From: Acidobacteriota bacterium
Lineage (GTDB): Bacteria > Acidobacteriota > Terriglobia > Terriglobales > Acidobacteriaceae
NCBI GenBank assembly: GCA_019244045.1
Contig: JAFATF010000710.1
Span: 1 to 58,400 of the forward strand
Reading direction: 5' to 3'
Length of the DNA: 58,400 bases
Part shown: one piece after another, positions 16,709 through 25,236 of the stretch
How positions within the stretch are numbered: position 1 is the first letter of the stretch
How the letters are laid out: every line of letters begins with the position of its first letter
Notes under the pieces: generated by a model
Told to the model about the DNA's origin: nothing
Databases searched by the model: none
Seen by the model: the letters and a program-made list of their open reading frames with translations, nothing else
Program-made: the position numbers and the translations under genes

Positions 16709-17692
16709 TTACTCGATCGGCTCGACGGCCGCGATCTCATCCCTTGGGTCGCGCTCGGGCCTCTGCACCAGGACCGTCGCTGCCAGAACAAGCAGAATGC
16801 CAATCAGCTGGATAGGACGCACAAGCTCTCTCAGGAGCAGCGCAGCCAAGACAATCGAGAACACCGGTTCGAGGCAGCTGGTCACGACAGCGCTGGTCGG
16901 CGGCAAGTGTTGCAATCCCCTGAAATATAGCGAAAAGGGCAGTAGGGCCGAGGTCATGGCGAAAACCCATAAAAAGAGCCACTGCCCGTAGCTGTACCGG
17001 GCCGCTACAATCTTCCACGGCGGATTGACCACAATCCAGAAACCGGCTGCGCTGGCTAGGGTATAAAGCAAGACCTTCCAACGATCGTAGCGGGCCAAAA
17101 TGTCGTGTCCGCCTACGTTATAAAATGCAAAGGAAAACGAGGCCAGAACGGCCGCTATGAGACCTGCGGCATTGACTTGCAACTGGCCCCCCCCGATCAA
17201 TCCAATCACTAGCGTGCAACCGAGGCTGGCAAGCACAACCGCGGCAACGCGCGGAAGCGTTGCCCGTTGGCGCCCGCGCAGAGCAAGATAGAGAAGCACC
17301 CAGGCGGGAGCAGTGTACTGAATGGTGATGGCAATGGCTACGTTGGTTTTCTGAATAGCGAGGTAATAAAAATAATTGGATGCGGCTACACCCAAAATCC
17401 CCAGCACCATCACGTGGCAAAGATCTTTTTTCGGCAAAGCCAAACTGCGACCCCGGGTGAGGCAGAGCACGGGAAACAGGACGAGAAGGGAGATGGTCGT
17501 GCGTGCCTGAGCCAAGATGAGGGGATCGAGCGGGGCAAGCATGGCACCGCCGGGCATGGCGTGCCCGGTGAACATGGCTCGGCCCAGGCAGGCAGAAATT
17601 CCCCACAGGAACGTTGCGCCGGCGATCGAGAGATATCCGCGAAGAGGATGCGCTTTAGTCAGCAAAAATTTGGTCCAGGCGCACCGGATCAA
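16709..17692 (-). CDS. EamA/DMT family transporter
   Basis: Up to 327 residues with ten predicted helices in two EamA repeats (about 20-150 and 175-305). Helix 1 reads GYLSIAGATFLWG and the second repeat starts AGLIAAVLASFSFAFYNVGG; both are typical of drug/metabolite exporters for amino acids or other small solutes. Substrate is unknown. The start is uncertain: a TTG at 17692 gives the longest form, and a TTG at 17665 gives a more usual N-terminus close to helix 1. Either start overlaps the 3' end of the upstream selenoprotein-like gene, so the two genes are probably co-transcribed from the OsmC side. Confidence 0.82.
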   Translation of the reverse strand: MIRCAWTKFLLTKAHPLRGYLSIAGATFLWGISACLGRAMFTGHAMPGGAMLAPLDPLILAQARTTISLLVLFPVLCLTRGRSLALPKKDLCHVMVLGILGVAASNYFYYLAIQKTNVAIAITIQYTAPAWVLLYLALRGRQRATLPRVAAVVLASLGCTLVIGLIGGGQLQVNAAGLIAAVLASFSFAFYNVGGHDILARYDRWKVLLYTLASAAGFWIVVNPPWKIVAARYSYGQWLFLWVFAMTSALLPFSLYFRGLQHLPPTSAVVTSCLEPVFSIVLAALLLRELVRPIQLIGILLVLAATVLVQRPERDPRDEIAAVEPIE

Positions 17693-17891
17693 AGCCGGTG
17701 ATGACTTCCTCGTCGATCACCATCGTCGGAGTTGTGCGGCTGCCGTATTTACAAACCAAATCACGAACTGCCATGGGATGTGCCCCGACGTTGCGCTCTT
17801 CGTAAGCGATTCCTCTTCCCGAGAGGTAGGCAGTTAACCACTCGCAAGGCGGTCAACCGGGTTGTGTGAAGACAATGACCTTCTTCTTCAT
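17655..17891 (-). CDS. Glutaredoxin-like protein with in-frame UGA at the first redox Cys (candidate selenoprotein)
   Basis: The ATG at 17891 opens a 78-residue frame to a TAA at 17655 that is interrupted once, at codon 13, by TGA (17853-17855). Reading that codon as Sec gives KVIVFTQPGUPPCEWLTAYL, followed by GIAYEERNVG, a TTPTMVID cis-proline segment and GFDPVRLDQIF. This is a complete short glutaredoxin/NrdH-like fold: beta strand, (C/U)xxC, helix, YEERNV strand, TTPT loop, G-F-D end. The UGA falls exactly on the first Cys of CxxC and nowhere else. A hairpin with a G-rich loop lies 26 nt downstream, as bacterial selenoprotein mRNAs need. It starts 19 bases after the OsmC stop in the same direction, behind AGGA. 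Its product would be a thiol-disulfide reductant. The alternative is a gene broken by a Cys-to-stop mutation, but the rest is intact. Confidence 0.78.
17812..17826 (-). promoter_or_regulatory. Bacterial SECIS-like hairpin in the glutaredoxin-like gene
   Basis: The minus strand reads CCUCUCGGGAAGAGG: a perfect 5-bp stem (CCUCU/AGAGG) with loop CGGGA. The loop begins 31 nt after the UGA. Bacterial SECIS elements, bound by SelB, typically have a small apical loop with G in the first two positions at about 16-37 nt from the UGA, and this one fits. It lies within coding sequence. Confidence 0.65.
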
Positions 17892-17909
17892 TTTCCTATT
17901 ACCGCCAGT

Positions 17910-18344
17910 CTAAGACGCGCTCGACCGTTCCCAGGCTGCATTATCTTCGAAATATTCGATTGAATAAGAGAGGGTAGCCGTCTTGCTCAGCATGGCTGCC
18001 ACCGAGCAGTACTTCCCCTCCGACAAGCGAACCGCGTCCTCGACTGCCTTCCGATCTACCTTGCCTGCAATGCGATAGATCAGGTGGATCTCAGTATAAA
18101 CCGCCGGAGGTTCGGCAGCTCGTTCCGCGCGGGCATTGACCTGCAAACCGGTGAAGAGCTGACGCTTTTTGCGCAGAATGTTCACCACATCGCTGGCGGT
18201 GCAGCCGCACAGGCCAATGAGAACCAATTCCATGGGAGTATTTGCGGTCTTTTCCTTGCCAGCATCGAAAACCACAGAGTGACGGCTGCTCGAAATGCCT
18301 ACGAAGCGGTCATGGTCGGTCCACTGTACCGTAGCTTCAGTCAT
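17910..18344 (-). CDS. OsmC family peroxiredoxin-like protein
   Basis: 144 residues from the ATG at 18344; a TTG seven codons earlier is less likely. OsmC/Ohr-type proteins reduce organic hydroperoxides with two cysteines. Both are visible: one in LIGLCGCTASDVVNIL and one in LSEGKYCSVAAML. The NTPMELVLIGLCGC context is that of the YhfA/OsmC-like branch and not classical Ohr. It lies 19 bases upstream of the predicted selenocysteine glutaredoxin on the same strand, so the glutaredoxin may recycle it; this is inference. About 140 bases separate it from ubiD upstream. Confidence 0.88.
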   Translation of the reverse strand: MTEATVQWTDHDRFVGISSSRHSVVFDAGKEKTANTPMELVLIGLCGCTASDVVNILRKKRQLFTGLQVNARAERAAEPPAVYTEIHLIYRIAGKVDRKAVEDAVRLSEGKYCSVAAMLSKTATLSYSIEYFEDNAAWERSSAS

Positions 18345-18484
18345 CGTGGTTCGCCCCTGAATCAAGTTTTCTGTCCGTGTGCTCTTGAACCGAGCTCTTG
18401 GATGAAGCTCGAAGGTGTTCGTTCGCGGCTCCCCTGGCTTGCGGGGGAAGGTTCGGCGCCGATGACTCGCGCCCCCGCTCGCCT

Positions 18485-20080
18485 CTACTCCAGGCCAATT
18501 TCCTTAGCCAATGATGCCCATTTGCGGTTGACCAGATCGCGAGTCTTTTGGTCCATGACAATCTCCTCCGGCCAGGGGCGGCTGAAGCCCTCGCTCGACC
18601 ACTTGCGGGTTGCGTCAACGCCCATCTTCGATCCGTAATTGGGCAATCGCGAGGCGTGATCGAGCGAATCGATCGGGCCCAGCGTGAACTGTATATCGCG
18701 CTCCGGATCGATGTGATTGAGCGCCTTGAGCGCAACCTCACCTAAATCCTGTACATCGACATCTTCGTCGAGCACGATGATGCACTTGCTAAACATGGCT
18801 TGTCCCAGAGACCAGATGGCATTCATCACTTTGCGTGCCTGGCCGGGATAGGACTTCTTGATAGAAACAATGAGCAGGTTGTGGAACACGCCCTCAAGCG
18901 GAAGATTGATGTCCACAAGTTCGGGAATTGTGAGCTTCATCAACGGCAGGAAAATGCGTTCTACGGCCTTCCCCATCCAGCCATCCTCCATGGGCGGCTT
19001 GCCCACGATGGTAGTCGCATAAATGGGATCTCGGCGATGAGTGATACAGGTGATATGCAAGACGGGATATTGATCTTCCAAGGAGTAAAAGCCGGTATGG
19101 TCTCCAAAGGGACCTTCGTTTCGCAATTCATTCAAATTGACATAACCTTCGAGGACAATCTCTGCGCTGGCAGGAACCTCTAGGTCCACGGTTTCACATT
19201 TCACCAATTCCACCGATTTTTGCCGCAGGAAGCCCGCAATCAGATACTCTTCAACGTCAGGTGGTGCAGGAACAATAGCCGAGAAAGTCACGGCAGGATC
19301 GGTGCCAATCGCGACGGCCACCTGCAACCGGCCAGCGGGCACACCAGCGTCGGGCAATTGGGAGCCACCTGAAGTTCGTGCCATGAGCTCGATCGCTCGC
19401 CCCGGGGCAGAATCTCTGGAAGCGGCAGCTGCGCGGAGCGCCTCCCGGTAGTGCTCTGCCCCAACTTTCTGACGCTGCCAGTGCATGCCCGCAGTTTTCT
19501 CGTCATAAACTTGCATACGATACATACCCATGTTGCGCTTGCCGGTTTTTGGATCTCGCGTGATCACGCAGGGCAGGGTGATGAAGCGTCCCGCGTCTTT
19601 CGGCCAGCACTGCAGCACCGGGAAATCTAGCAGCGAAAAGCTATCTCGTTGGATGACTTCCTTGCAGGGCCCCGAGGCGGCCACGTGGGGAAAAAACCTG
19701 CCCATTTCGGCAAGCCTGGGGAGCATTTTCACCTTGTCGAGAAATCCTTGCGGGCTCTTCACGTCCAGAAAACCGTGAATGCGTTCGGCGACTTCATCCA
19801 AGGAATCTACTCCAAGGGCCATCCGCATGCGCCGTGGCGATCCAAACTGATTGATGAGCACCTGAGCTCTCCGATAGCCTTTGATATTTGCAAAGAGCAA
19901 CGCCGGCCCGGGAGTGTGCCTTTCACTGGTTCGGTGTTGAAGAGCGGGGATTTTTGCCTTCGATATTCGGTCTGTGATTTCGCTTATTTCCAAGATGGGA
20001 TCGACTTCGGTGACAATGCGCTTCAGTTCTCCTGCGCGCTCGAGTGCCGTAATCCATGACCGCAGATCGTCGTAAGCCAA
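18485..20080 (-). CDS. ubiD: UbiD family prenylated-FMN decarboxylase
   Basis: 531 residues of the UbiD family, which decarboxylates 4-hydroxy-3-polyprenylbenzoate in quinone synthesis or related aromatic acids, using prenylated FMN made by UbiX. It opens with YDDLRSWITALERAGELKRI and has the prFMN-binding arginine region RNMGMYRMQVYDEKTAGMHW and the active-site motif NELRNEGPFGDHTGFYS, with the catalytic Glu pair and Asp. The C-terminal DATRKWSSEGFSRPWPE is standard for this branch. No ubiX is in the window. The start is TTG at 20080, five bases after GGAGAGG, and is well supported. A TATAAT at 20116-20121 sits in a near-palindrome (see that entry). The usual role would be menaquinone synthesis, but the substrate is not certain. 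Confidence 0.88.
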   Translation of the reverse strand: MAYDDLRSWITALERAGELKRIVTEVDPILEISEITDRISKAKIPALQHRTSERHTPGPALLFANIKGYRRAQVLINQFGSPRRMRMALGVDSLDEVAERIHGFLDVKSPQGFLDKVKMLPRLAEMGRFFPHVAASGPCKEVIQRDSFSLLDFPVLQCWPKDAGRFITLPCVITRDPKTGKRNMGMYRMQVYDEKTAGMHWQRQKVGAEHYREALRAAAASRDSAPGRAIELMARTSGGSQLPDAGVPAGRLQVAVAIGTDPAVTFSAIVPAPPDVEEYLIAGFLRQKSVELVKCETVDLEVPASAEIVLEGYVNLNELRNEGPFGDHTGFYSLEDQYPVLHITCITHRRDPIYATTIVGKPPMEDGWMGKAVERIFLPLMKLTIPELVDINLPLEGVFHNLLIVSIKKSYPGQARKVMNAIWSLGQAMFSKCIIVLDEDVDVQDLGEVALKALNHIDPERDIQFTLGPIDSLDHASRLPNYGSKMGVDATRKWSSEGFSRPWPEEIVMDQKTRDLVNRKWASLAKEIGLE

Positions 20081-20113
20081 CCGTGCCTCTCCTGCTCTTT
20101 TCTGTGAAGTTCA

Positions 20114-20129
20114 AGATTATAAACTTGCC
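20114..20129 (-). promoter_or_regulatory. -10 of ubiD within a near-palindrome
   Basis: On the plus strand CAAGATTATAAACTTG is symmetric at 14 of 16 positions; on the minus strand it contains TATAAT (20116-20121), about 35 bases before the ubiD start. A dimeric regulator could bind here, but the symmetry may be chance in an AT-rich promoter. Confidence 0.3.
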
Positions 20130-20210
20130 TCAGAAGCAGCAGTCTACCCGCACCTCTTACAAGCTCTTCGAGCGGCGCGTAAACTGATCTTCAGGCAACG
20201 GAGGTTAAGA

Positions 20211-20543
20211 ATGTCTGAGTTGGCCAGCAAGACCTGTGTTCCCTGCCGTGGCGGCGTGCCGCCTTTGCGAGGGCAGGAACTCGCAAACTTTCATGAAGAG
20301 GTGCCAAAGTGGAAGGTCGCCAACGACCATCACATTACACGCGAGTTCAAATTTCCCAATTTCCGCACCGCTTTGGACTTTGTGAACCGGGTGGGAGAAG
20401 TCGCTGAGCAGCAGGGGCATCATCCCGATATACTGCTCAGCTGGGGCCGAGTCGAAATAACTCTCTGGACCCATAAAATTGATGGGCTTACAGAGAGCGA
20501 CTTCATCATGGCCGCGAAAATTGATCAGCTGCAGTCGAGCTAA
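20211..20543 (+). CDS. phhB: 4a-hydroxytetrahydrobiopterin dehydratase (PCD/DCoH)
   Basis: 110 residues. The conserved core is FPNFRTALDFVNRVGEVAEQ followed by the catalytic GHHPDILLSWGRVEITLWTH, with the two His and the D-I that define active PCD, then KIDGLTESDF. The enzyme dehydrates the 4a-carbinolamine formed by aromatic amino-acid hydroxylases. In bacteria without such hydroxylases it may serve molybdopterin or pterin metabolism. The ATG has a good GGAGG site seven bases upstream. It is divergent from ubiD and ends four bases before the convergent MFS gene. No phenylalanine hydroxylase gene is in the window. Confidence 0.92.
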   Translation: MSELASKTCVPCRGGVPPLRGQELANFHEEVPKWKVANDHHITREFKFPNFRTALDFVNRVGEVAEQQGHHPDILLSWGRVEITLWTHKIDGLTESDFIMAAKIDQLQSS

Positions 20544-20547
20544 TCGG

Positions 20548-21906
20548 CTATTCGTCAGCCTCTGTACTCAGCTCTGGTTCCTGCTGCTCGGGAGCTAGCA
20601 CGGATCGCCTAGAACTGGTATTCCAGAGCCGCAAGGCGATTGCCCAGGCGGTTGCGGGAATCAACATACAAAAGCCCGTTCCAAGCGCAACCGCGCGCGG
20701 CGCAATGCCATGGTCGAGCAAGATTCCCGTCAAATAAGCGCCCGCCGCCAGGGTTAGCATCGACAGCCCCAACTCCGCAGAAAAAACCCGGCCACGATAC
20801 CGGTCCTCGACGTTTATTTGGAGAAGAGTCGTCCCAAATACCCACACCGTCGAGCCCCCGCAATGCGCCAGCATCACCCACAAGCAGGCACTTTCGAGCG
20901 AACCAGCCCCCGACAAACATCCGTAGCCCACCCCGACCGCAAGAAAACCGCAGAGAATACCGAGGCGCAGCCGATCCTGGCGGTCGCTTGCCCAGCGAGC
21001 CGACACTAAGGGTCCCATCAGAGCGCCGAGGCCCCGAGCGCCGATCATCAGACTCATGCCTAATACGGCAGCCCGTTGCGGCGCCAAGCCCGGCCAGCGC
21101 AATGGGAAATTGCGTTCGCCCATGACGGTAAATAGAACCCAGCTTACCCCCATGTTCGCCAGTCCGGCCTTGGCCAGCATGGTGGCTAATAGCCGTACAT
21201 CGCCTTTCACGTAACGGAGCCCGTCGAGCATCGGCGAATAGTGGACGAGGTCGCGGACTCGAAGCGCATTGTGCACCTTAGCGTGCGGCTCCCGAAAATG
21301 CATTCTTCCGATGAGCGCGGCCGAGGCCAGAAACGAGAGCGCATTCAGCAGGAAAGCAGCTTGGTAGCCCAGAAGCGCCATTACAATACCGCCGAACATG
21401 GCACCCGCCACCAAATTCACCGACCACGTCGTCGCCGAGACGGTGTTGGCGAGTAGCAGATCCTGCTGGCTCGTAATATTGGGGATGACTGCGGTGCGCG
21501 CCGGCTCGAAAAAGGCCCACATCAGGCTTTCCAGGATCAGCAACAGATAGAGCAGCCATACCATGGAGGGCGAGCGCACCAGCAGCATAGCAGCCACAAT
21601 GGCAAAACGGGCCAAGTCACTGGCAATCATCACCTGCTTACGAGGCAGCCGATCGTTGACTACCCCGGCGATGGGCCCTATCAAAGCGTTGGGCAGAACC
21701 TGGAGTATCAATGCCAACGCAATCGAGCTTGCCCGGCCCGTGAACTCGAGGAGCAGGCTGTAAATGGCGAGCGAATAGAACCAGTCCCCGGTCTCGCTTA
21801 CGATCTGCGCCATCCACAAACGGCGGAAGTTGGCGTTAACGCGCAGCAGGCGGCGAAAGCGAGCGAGCGAGATGGTGTTGCTTCCGTATTCCGATTCCGG
21901 TTCCAT
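20548..21906 (-). CDS. MFS exporter (EntS/MFS_3 type)
   Basis: About 452 residues with twelve predicted helices. It opens NANFRRLWMAQIVSETGDWFYSLAI, the usual start of the MFS_3/enterobactin-exporter group, followed by GPIAGVVNDRLPRKQVMIASDL (motif A, residues about 77-98), and EPARTAVIPNI, which is strongly conserved in this group. Members export siderophores, macrolides or other products; the substrate here is unknown. The ATG at 21906 is preferred over a TTG four codons upstream. It is convergent with the pterin dehydratase gene, with only four bases between the stops. Confidence 0.85.
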   Translation of the reverse strand: MEPESEYGSNTISLARFRRLLRVNANFRRLWMAQIVSETGDWFYSLAIYSLLLEFTGRASSIALALILQVLPNALIGPIAGVVNDRLPRKQVMIASDLARFAIVAAMLLVRSPSMVWLLYLLLILESLMWAFFEPARTAVIPNITSQQDLLLANTVSATTWSVNLVAGAMFGGIVMALLGYQAAFLLNALSFLASAALIGRMHFREPHAKVHNALRVRDLVHYSPMLDGLRYVKGDVRLLATMLAKAGLANMGVSWVLFTVMGERNFPLRWPGLAPQRAAVLGMSLMIGARGLGALMGPLVSARWASDRQDRLRLGILCGFLAVGVGYGCLSGAGSLESACLWVMLAHCGGSTVWVFGTTLLQINVEDRYRGRVFSAELGLSMLTLAAGAYLTGILLDHGIAPRAVALGTGFCMLIPATAWAIALRLWNTSSRRSVLAPEQQEPELSTEADE

Positions 21907-22021
21907 CAGAGCGGGCAAGCTTTAGAGAGCTCAAAGCTCCCAGGACTTCTAACCTTTTGCTGAAAGAATGGACCAATTAACCTCTGGCTGAGAGAATGGA
22001 TGAATCCCCGGCTCGAATCGC

Positions 22022-22027
22022 TATAAT
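22022..22027 (+). promoter_or_regulatory. -10 box next to the TPR protein start
   Basis: TATAAT in GCTATAATCC ending nine bases before the TTG at 22037. Just upstream an imperfect direct repeat, GCTGAAAGAATGGA (from 21960) and GCTGAGAGAATGGA (from 21987), may be regulatory. Confidence 0.4.
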
Positions 22028-22036
22028 CCTATTACC

Positions 22037-23650
22037 TTGAATTTTCTGAGCCGTAGTCTTCTCTTTATGGCGGTTGCGCCGCTTCTCTCAGCAGCAGCGT
22101 CCACCCCAAGACCATTTGCCAGCGGCAAGACCGCGGTCATCATCCCCTTCGAGAACCACTCGAGCGCGCCCGGGCTTGCCTGGATCGCCGAAGCCTTTCC
22201 CGAAATTGTTGAAGAGAGGTTGTCTTCCCCGTCTCTCTATGTGCTGAGCCGCGATGACCGGCTCCGCGCCTATGACCAGATGGGCATTCCCGCCGACCTC
22301 AATCCTTCGCGGGCTACCATCTACCGTATGGCCGAGCAGATGGGCGTTGATTACGTCGTGCTCGGCCACTACACCTTTGATGGTCGGACATTCACGGCCA
22401 CAGCCCAACTGCTTGACATGAATCGACAGAGACTCTCGGCGCAAGTGCATGAGTCCGGACCATTAGTTCAGTTGGTGGACATCGAAACTCTGATCGCCTG
22501 GGATTTGTTGCGCATTGTGCGCCCGGAGTTTCCGATCACGCGGGAAGGCTTTCGCCTCAGCGCTAAGCCCGTTCGCCTAGACGCTCTAGAGAGCTATGTC
22601 CGCGGCATCATCGCTACCCGGCCGCCCGATAAGCGCGAGCGATTTCAGCAGGCGGTTCGCCTCACTCCCGACTATAGCAAGGCCCTGTTGGCGCTGGGCG
22701 AAATTTATTACGCGGAGCGACAATACGATCAAGCGATCTCGACCCTAAACAAGATTGCGCGCACCGACCCTCTCGCCTGCCAGGCCAAGTTCCTGCTCGG
22801 CCTCTCTGCTTATTTTCGTGGTGATTACACGCGCGCTACGGACGCCTTTGAATTTGTTGCCTCCCAGCTGCCGCTCACTGAGGTTGGCAATAATCTCGGA
22901 GTCCTGGCGGCCCGGCAAAGCGATGCTCGCGCTCTCGGGTACTTTCAGAAGGCGGTTCAGGCGGATCCGGCCGACGCTGACTATCGTTTCAATTTGGGCT
23001 TGGCATACTACCGTTCCGGGAATCTGATGGAAGCCACCCGGCAAATGAAAGAGGCTCTCAACCTTAGGCCGAGTGACCTTGAGGCCAGAAGCTTCTTGGA
23101 TACTGTGAGCCCCCAAGCCAACCGCGTACTGCAGCCGGGTGCCTCACAATTCGTCATCGGGGCACCCCTTGAGCGCATCAAGCGCAATTACGACGAGAGC
23201 TCGTTTCGCCAGGTCGTGTTCGAGATGGAAGCAAAGGCAGAACAGAGCCTCTCGACAGACCCGCGGGCACACTCGGAATTTCACGTGAAGCGAGCCGAGG
23301 AACTCCTCGCCCAAGGCTTCGTTATTGAAGCTGAACGGGAGTTGCGCGAAGCGCTTGCCCTGGATAAGGAAGATGCCGCGGCTCACGCTGGGCTAGCCGA
23401 GGCTCTTGAGTGCAAACAGGACCTGATCGGAGCCCGCGCGGAGGCCGAGTTGGCTCTTCATCTGGAGAATTCGGTGACGGCACTGCTGGTGCTGACGCGC
23501 ATCAATTTGAAGGAGAGTAAGACAGAAGCTGCCGCGGAGAGCGTGCGCCGGGCGCTGCAACTTGAACCGGCGAACCCATCAGCGCTGGCTCTGGAACAAT
23601 CGACTCGAGCCAAGCTGGCGGAAAAGGCGCAGCCGATGTCGAACAGATGA
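22037..23650 (+). CDS. Exported TPR-repeat protein
   Basis: 537 residues. A signal peptide (MNFLSRSLLFMAVAPLLSAAA) is followed by an N-terminal alpha/beta domain (about 30-165) with VIIPFENHSSAPGLAWIAEAFPEIV and YVVLGHYTF, similar to the TolB/FlgO-like or GUN4-like module that precedes TPRs in many secreted proteins. At least six TPR units follow from about residue 200 (ALLALGEIYYAERQYDQAI, LLGLSAYFRGDYTRA, FNLGLAYYRSGNLMEA, and a C-terminal run to 525). It is probably a periplasmic scaffold. The start is TTG nine bases after TATAAT, or an ATG ten codons later. Its stop overlaps the ATG of the next open frame (ATGA), although the real start of that gene is likely further on. Confidence 0.8.
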   Translation: MNFLSRSLLFMAVAPLLSAAASTPRPFASGKTAVIIPFENHSSAPGLAWIAEAFPEIVEERLSSPSLYVLSRDDRLRAYDQMGIPADLNPSRATIYRMAEQMGVDYVVLGHYTFDGRTFTATAQLLDMNRQRLSAQVHESGPLVQLVDIETLIAWDLLRIVRPEFPITREGFRLSAKPVRLDALESYVRGIIATRPPDKRERFQQAVRLTPDYSKALLALGEIYYAERQYDQAISTLNKIARTDPLACQAKFLLGLSAYFRGDYTRATDAFEFVASQLPLTEVGNNLGVLAARQSDARALGYFQKAVQADPADADYRFNLGLAYYRSGNLMEATRQMKEALNLRPSDLEARSFLDTVSPQANRVLQPGASQFVIGAPLERIKRNYDESSFRQVVFEMEAKAEQSLSTDPRAHSEFHVKRAEELLAQGFVIEAERELREALALDKEDAAAHAGLAEALECKQDLIGARAEAELALHLENSVTALLVLTRINLKESKTEAAAESVRRALQLEPANPSALALEQSTRAKLAEKAQPMSNR

Positions 23651-23928
23651 CAAGTCTTGCTCAAAATAACCCCTCGTTTCGGCCCGCTCGGCGACGGCAC
23701 TTCAGCCCGCCGTGGAGCATGCCCGTTCTAGAGCACGCGGATCAGGTCTCCTCGCTCAGGAATGGACGCCGGGCCGAAGCACGCCATGTTCCGCGTTTTG
23801 CGGGCTTACCCGGCTTGGCCAGTTCTACTGGGTTGAGGCCTTCCCCGCGGTCGCAAGAAAAGCTTAGCCCGTCGTTGGCTCCCCTGAAACCAGCAGCGGC
23901 TCTGCCGCTCGGGCTCGGGTGTCGCAAG

Positions 23929-25236
23929 GTGGTGCGCCCCTTATGTTTTATCTTATGGCTGTGCCTAAGTTGTCCGCGGCTCTCCGCCGAGATCCTGAAA
24001 CTTTCCGTAAACGATACCATCCAGCCAATCACCGCTGAATACATCGGCCGCGCCCTTACTGAAGCTCGGCAACATGGGGACAAAGCAGTTCTTATCGAAC
24101 TTAATACGCCCGGCGGATTGCTCGAATCGACCCGCGACATCGTGACCAGAGTTTTGAGTTCTGAGGTTCCGGTCATCATCTATGTTGCGCCCACCGGCAG
24201 CAGAGCAGCGTCAGCTGGATTTTTCATCTTGCAGGCTGCCGACGTCTCGGCCATGGCGCCGGGCACCAATACCGGTGCGGCTCATCCGGTTACGCTTACC
24301 GGAGGCAAGATGGATGACATCATGAAAGCCAAGGTAGAGAACGACTCTGCCGCTTTCATGCGTTCCTATGTAGCCAAACGTGGGCGCAATGTGGCGATCG
24401 CTGAGAGTGCTGTCCGCGAATCGAAATCATTTACCGACGCCGAAGCTTTCCAGGACAAACTGATCGACGTCGTCGCGGCCAATGAGCAGGACCTGCTCAA
24501 GCAGCTACAGGGCAGGACAATCAAGCGATTCAATGGAGCCGAACTTAGGCTGGAGGTCATCGGTCAGCCGATTCGCGACTATGACATGACGCTGAAGGAG
24601 CGGATCTTGGGTTACATCATGGATCCGAACGTCGCCTTCATCTTGCTGGCCATTGGCGCCCTGGCCCTGTACGCCGAGTTCAACCATCCGGGAGCTGTGT
24701 TGCCCGGTACCGTGGGAGTAGTTTTCATTCTCTTGGCGGCCTTCGCCCTGAACTTACTTCCGGTCCGCCACGCCGCTCTGCTGATGATCCTCGCCGCCTT
24801 CATCCTTTTCGCCTTGGAGGCAAAGTTTGCCACGCACGGCATTTTGGGTATCGGGGGCGTTGCCATGCTAACCCTCGGCGCCCTGCTGCTGGTGGATGCG
24901 CCTATACCGGAAATGCGCGTTCGCCTGCTCACGGCGCTCTCGGTCAGTATTCCCGTTGGCCTAATCACGATTTTTCTCATGGCAATCGCGCTCCGGGCAC
25001 GGCGTAACAAGGTTGTGAGCGGATGGCAAGGCATGATCGGAGAGGTGGGCATCGCGCGAACTCGCCTTGCGCCGCAAGGGAAAGTCTTCGTGCATGGCGA
25101 ACTCTGGGACGCCACTGCATCGGTCAACGTCGCTGCGGGCCAGTGCGTAGTCATCCGTAAGGTGGAGGGCCTGCAACTTGAGGTAGAGCCGGTTGCCATC
25201 TCCGAACGCCCACCTGTGTCCGCTCCCGCATCGTGA
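23929..25236 (+). CDS. NfeD-type membrane-bound serine protease (ClpP class)
   Basis: 435 residues from GTG 23929. A signal peptide (VVRPLCFILWLCLSCPRLSA) is followed by a ClpP-like domain (about 22-235): VLIELNTPGGLLESTRDIV and YVAPTGSRAASAGFFILQAAD, where the second Ser of the latter is the nucleophile. Four to five helices follow (245-360), then a C-terminal OB-fold NfeD domain (about 370-430) with GMIGEVGIA and GELWDATASVNVAAGQ. NfeD proteases pair with stomatin/slipin proteins, as here 200 bases downstream, and cleave stomatins in membrane quality control. An ATG at 23647 would add 94 residues, Arg/Pro-rich and unlike any domain, before the signal peptide; I regard that as non-coding. 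Confidence 0.86.
   Translation: MVRPLCFILWLCLSCPRLSAEILKLSVNDTIQPITAEYIGRALTEARQHGDKAVLIELNTPGGLLESTRDIVTRVLSSEVPVIIYVAPTGSRAASAGFFILQAADVSAMAPGTNTGAAHPVTLTGGKMDDIMKAKVENDSAAFMRSYVAKRGRNVAIAESAVRESKSFTDAEAFQDKLIDVVAANEQDLLKQLQGRTIKRFNGAELRLEVIGQPIRDYDMTLKERILGYIMDPNVAFILLAIGALALYAEFNHPGAVLPGTVGVVFILLAAFALNLLPVRHAALLMILAAFILFALEAKFATHGILGIGGVAMLTLGALLLVDAPIPEMRVRLLTALSVSIPVGLITIFLMAIALRARRNKVVSGWQGMIGEVGIARTRLAPQGKVFVHGELWDATASVNVAAGQCVVIRKVEGLQLEVEPVAISERPPVSAPAS

Noticed and set aside
23647-23928. N-terminal extension of 94 residues on the NfeD protease
   Set aside because: Arg/Pro/Ser-rich without domain, and it precedes a perfect signal peptide at 23929; more likely intergenic sequence that happens to be open.
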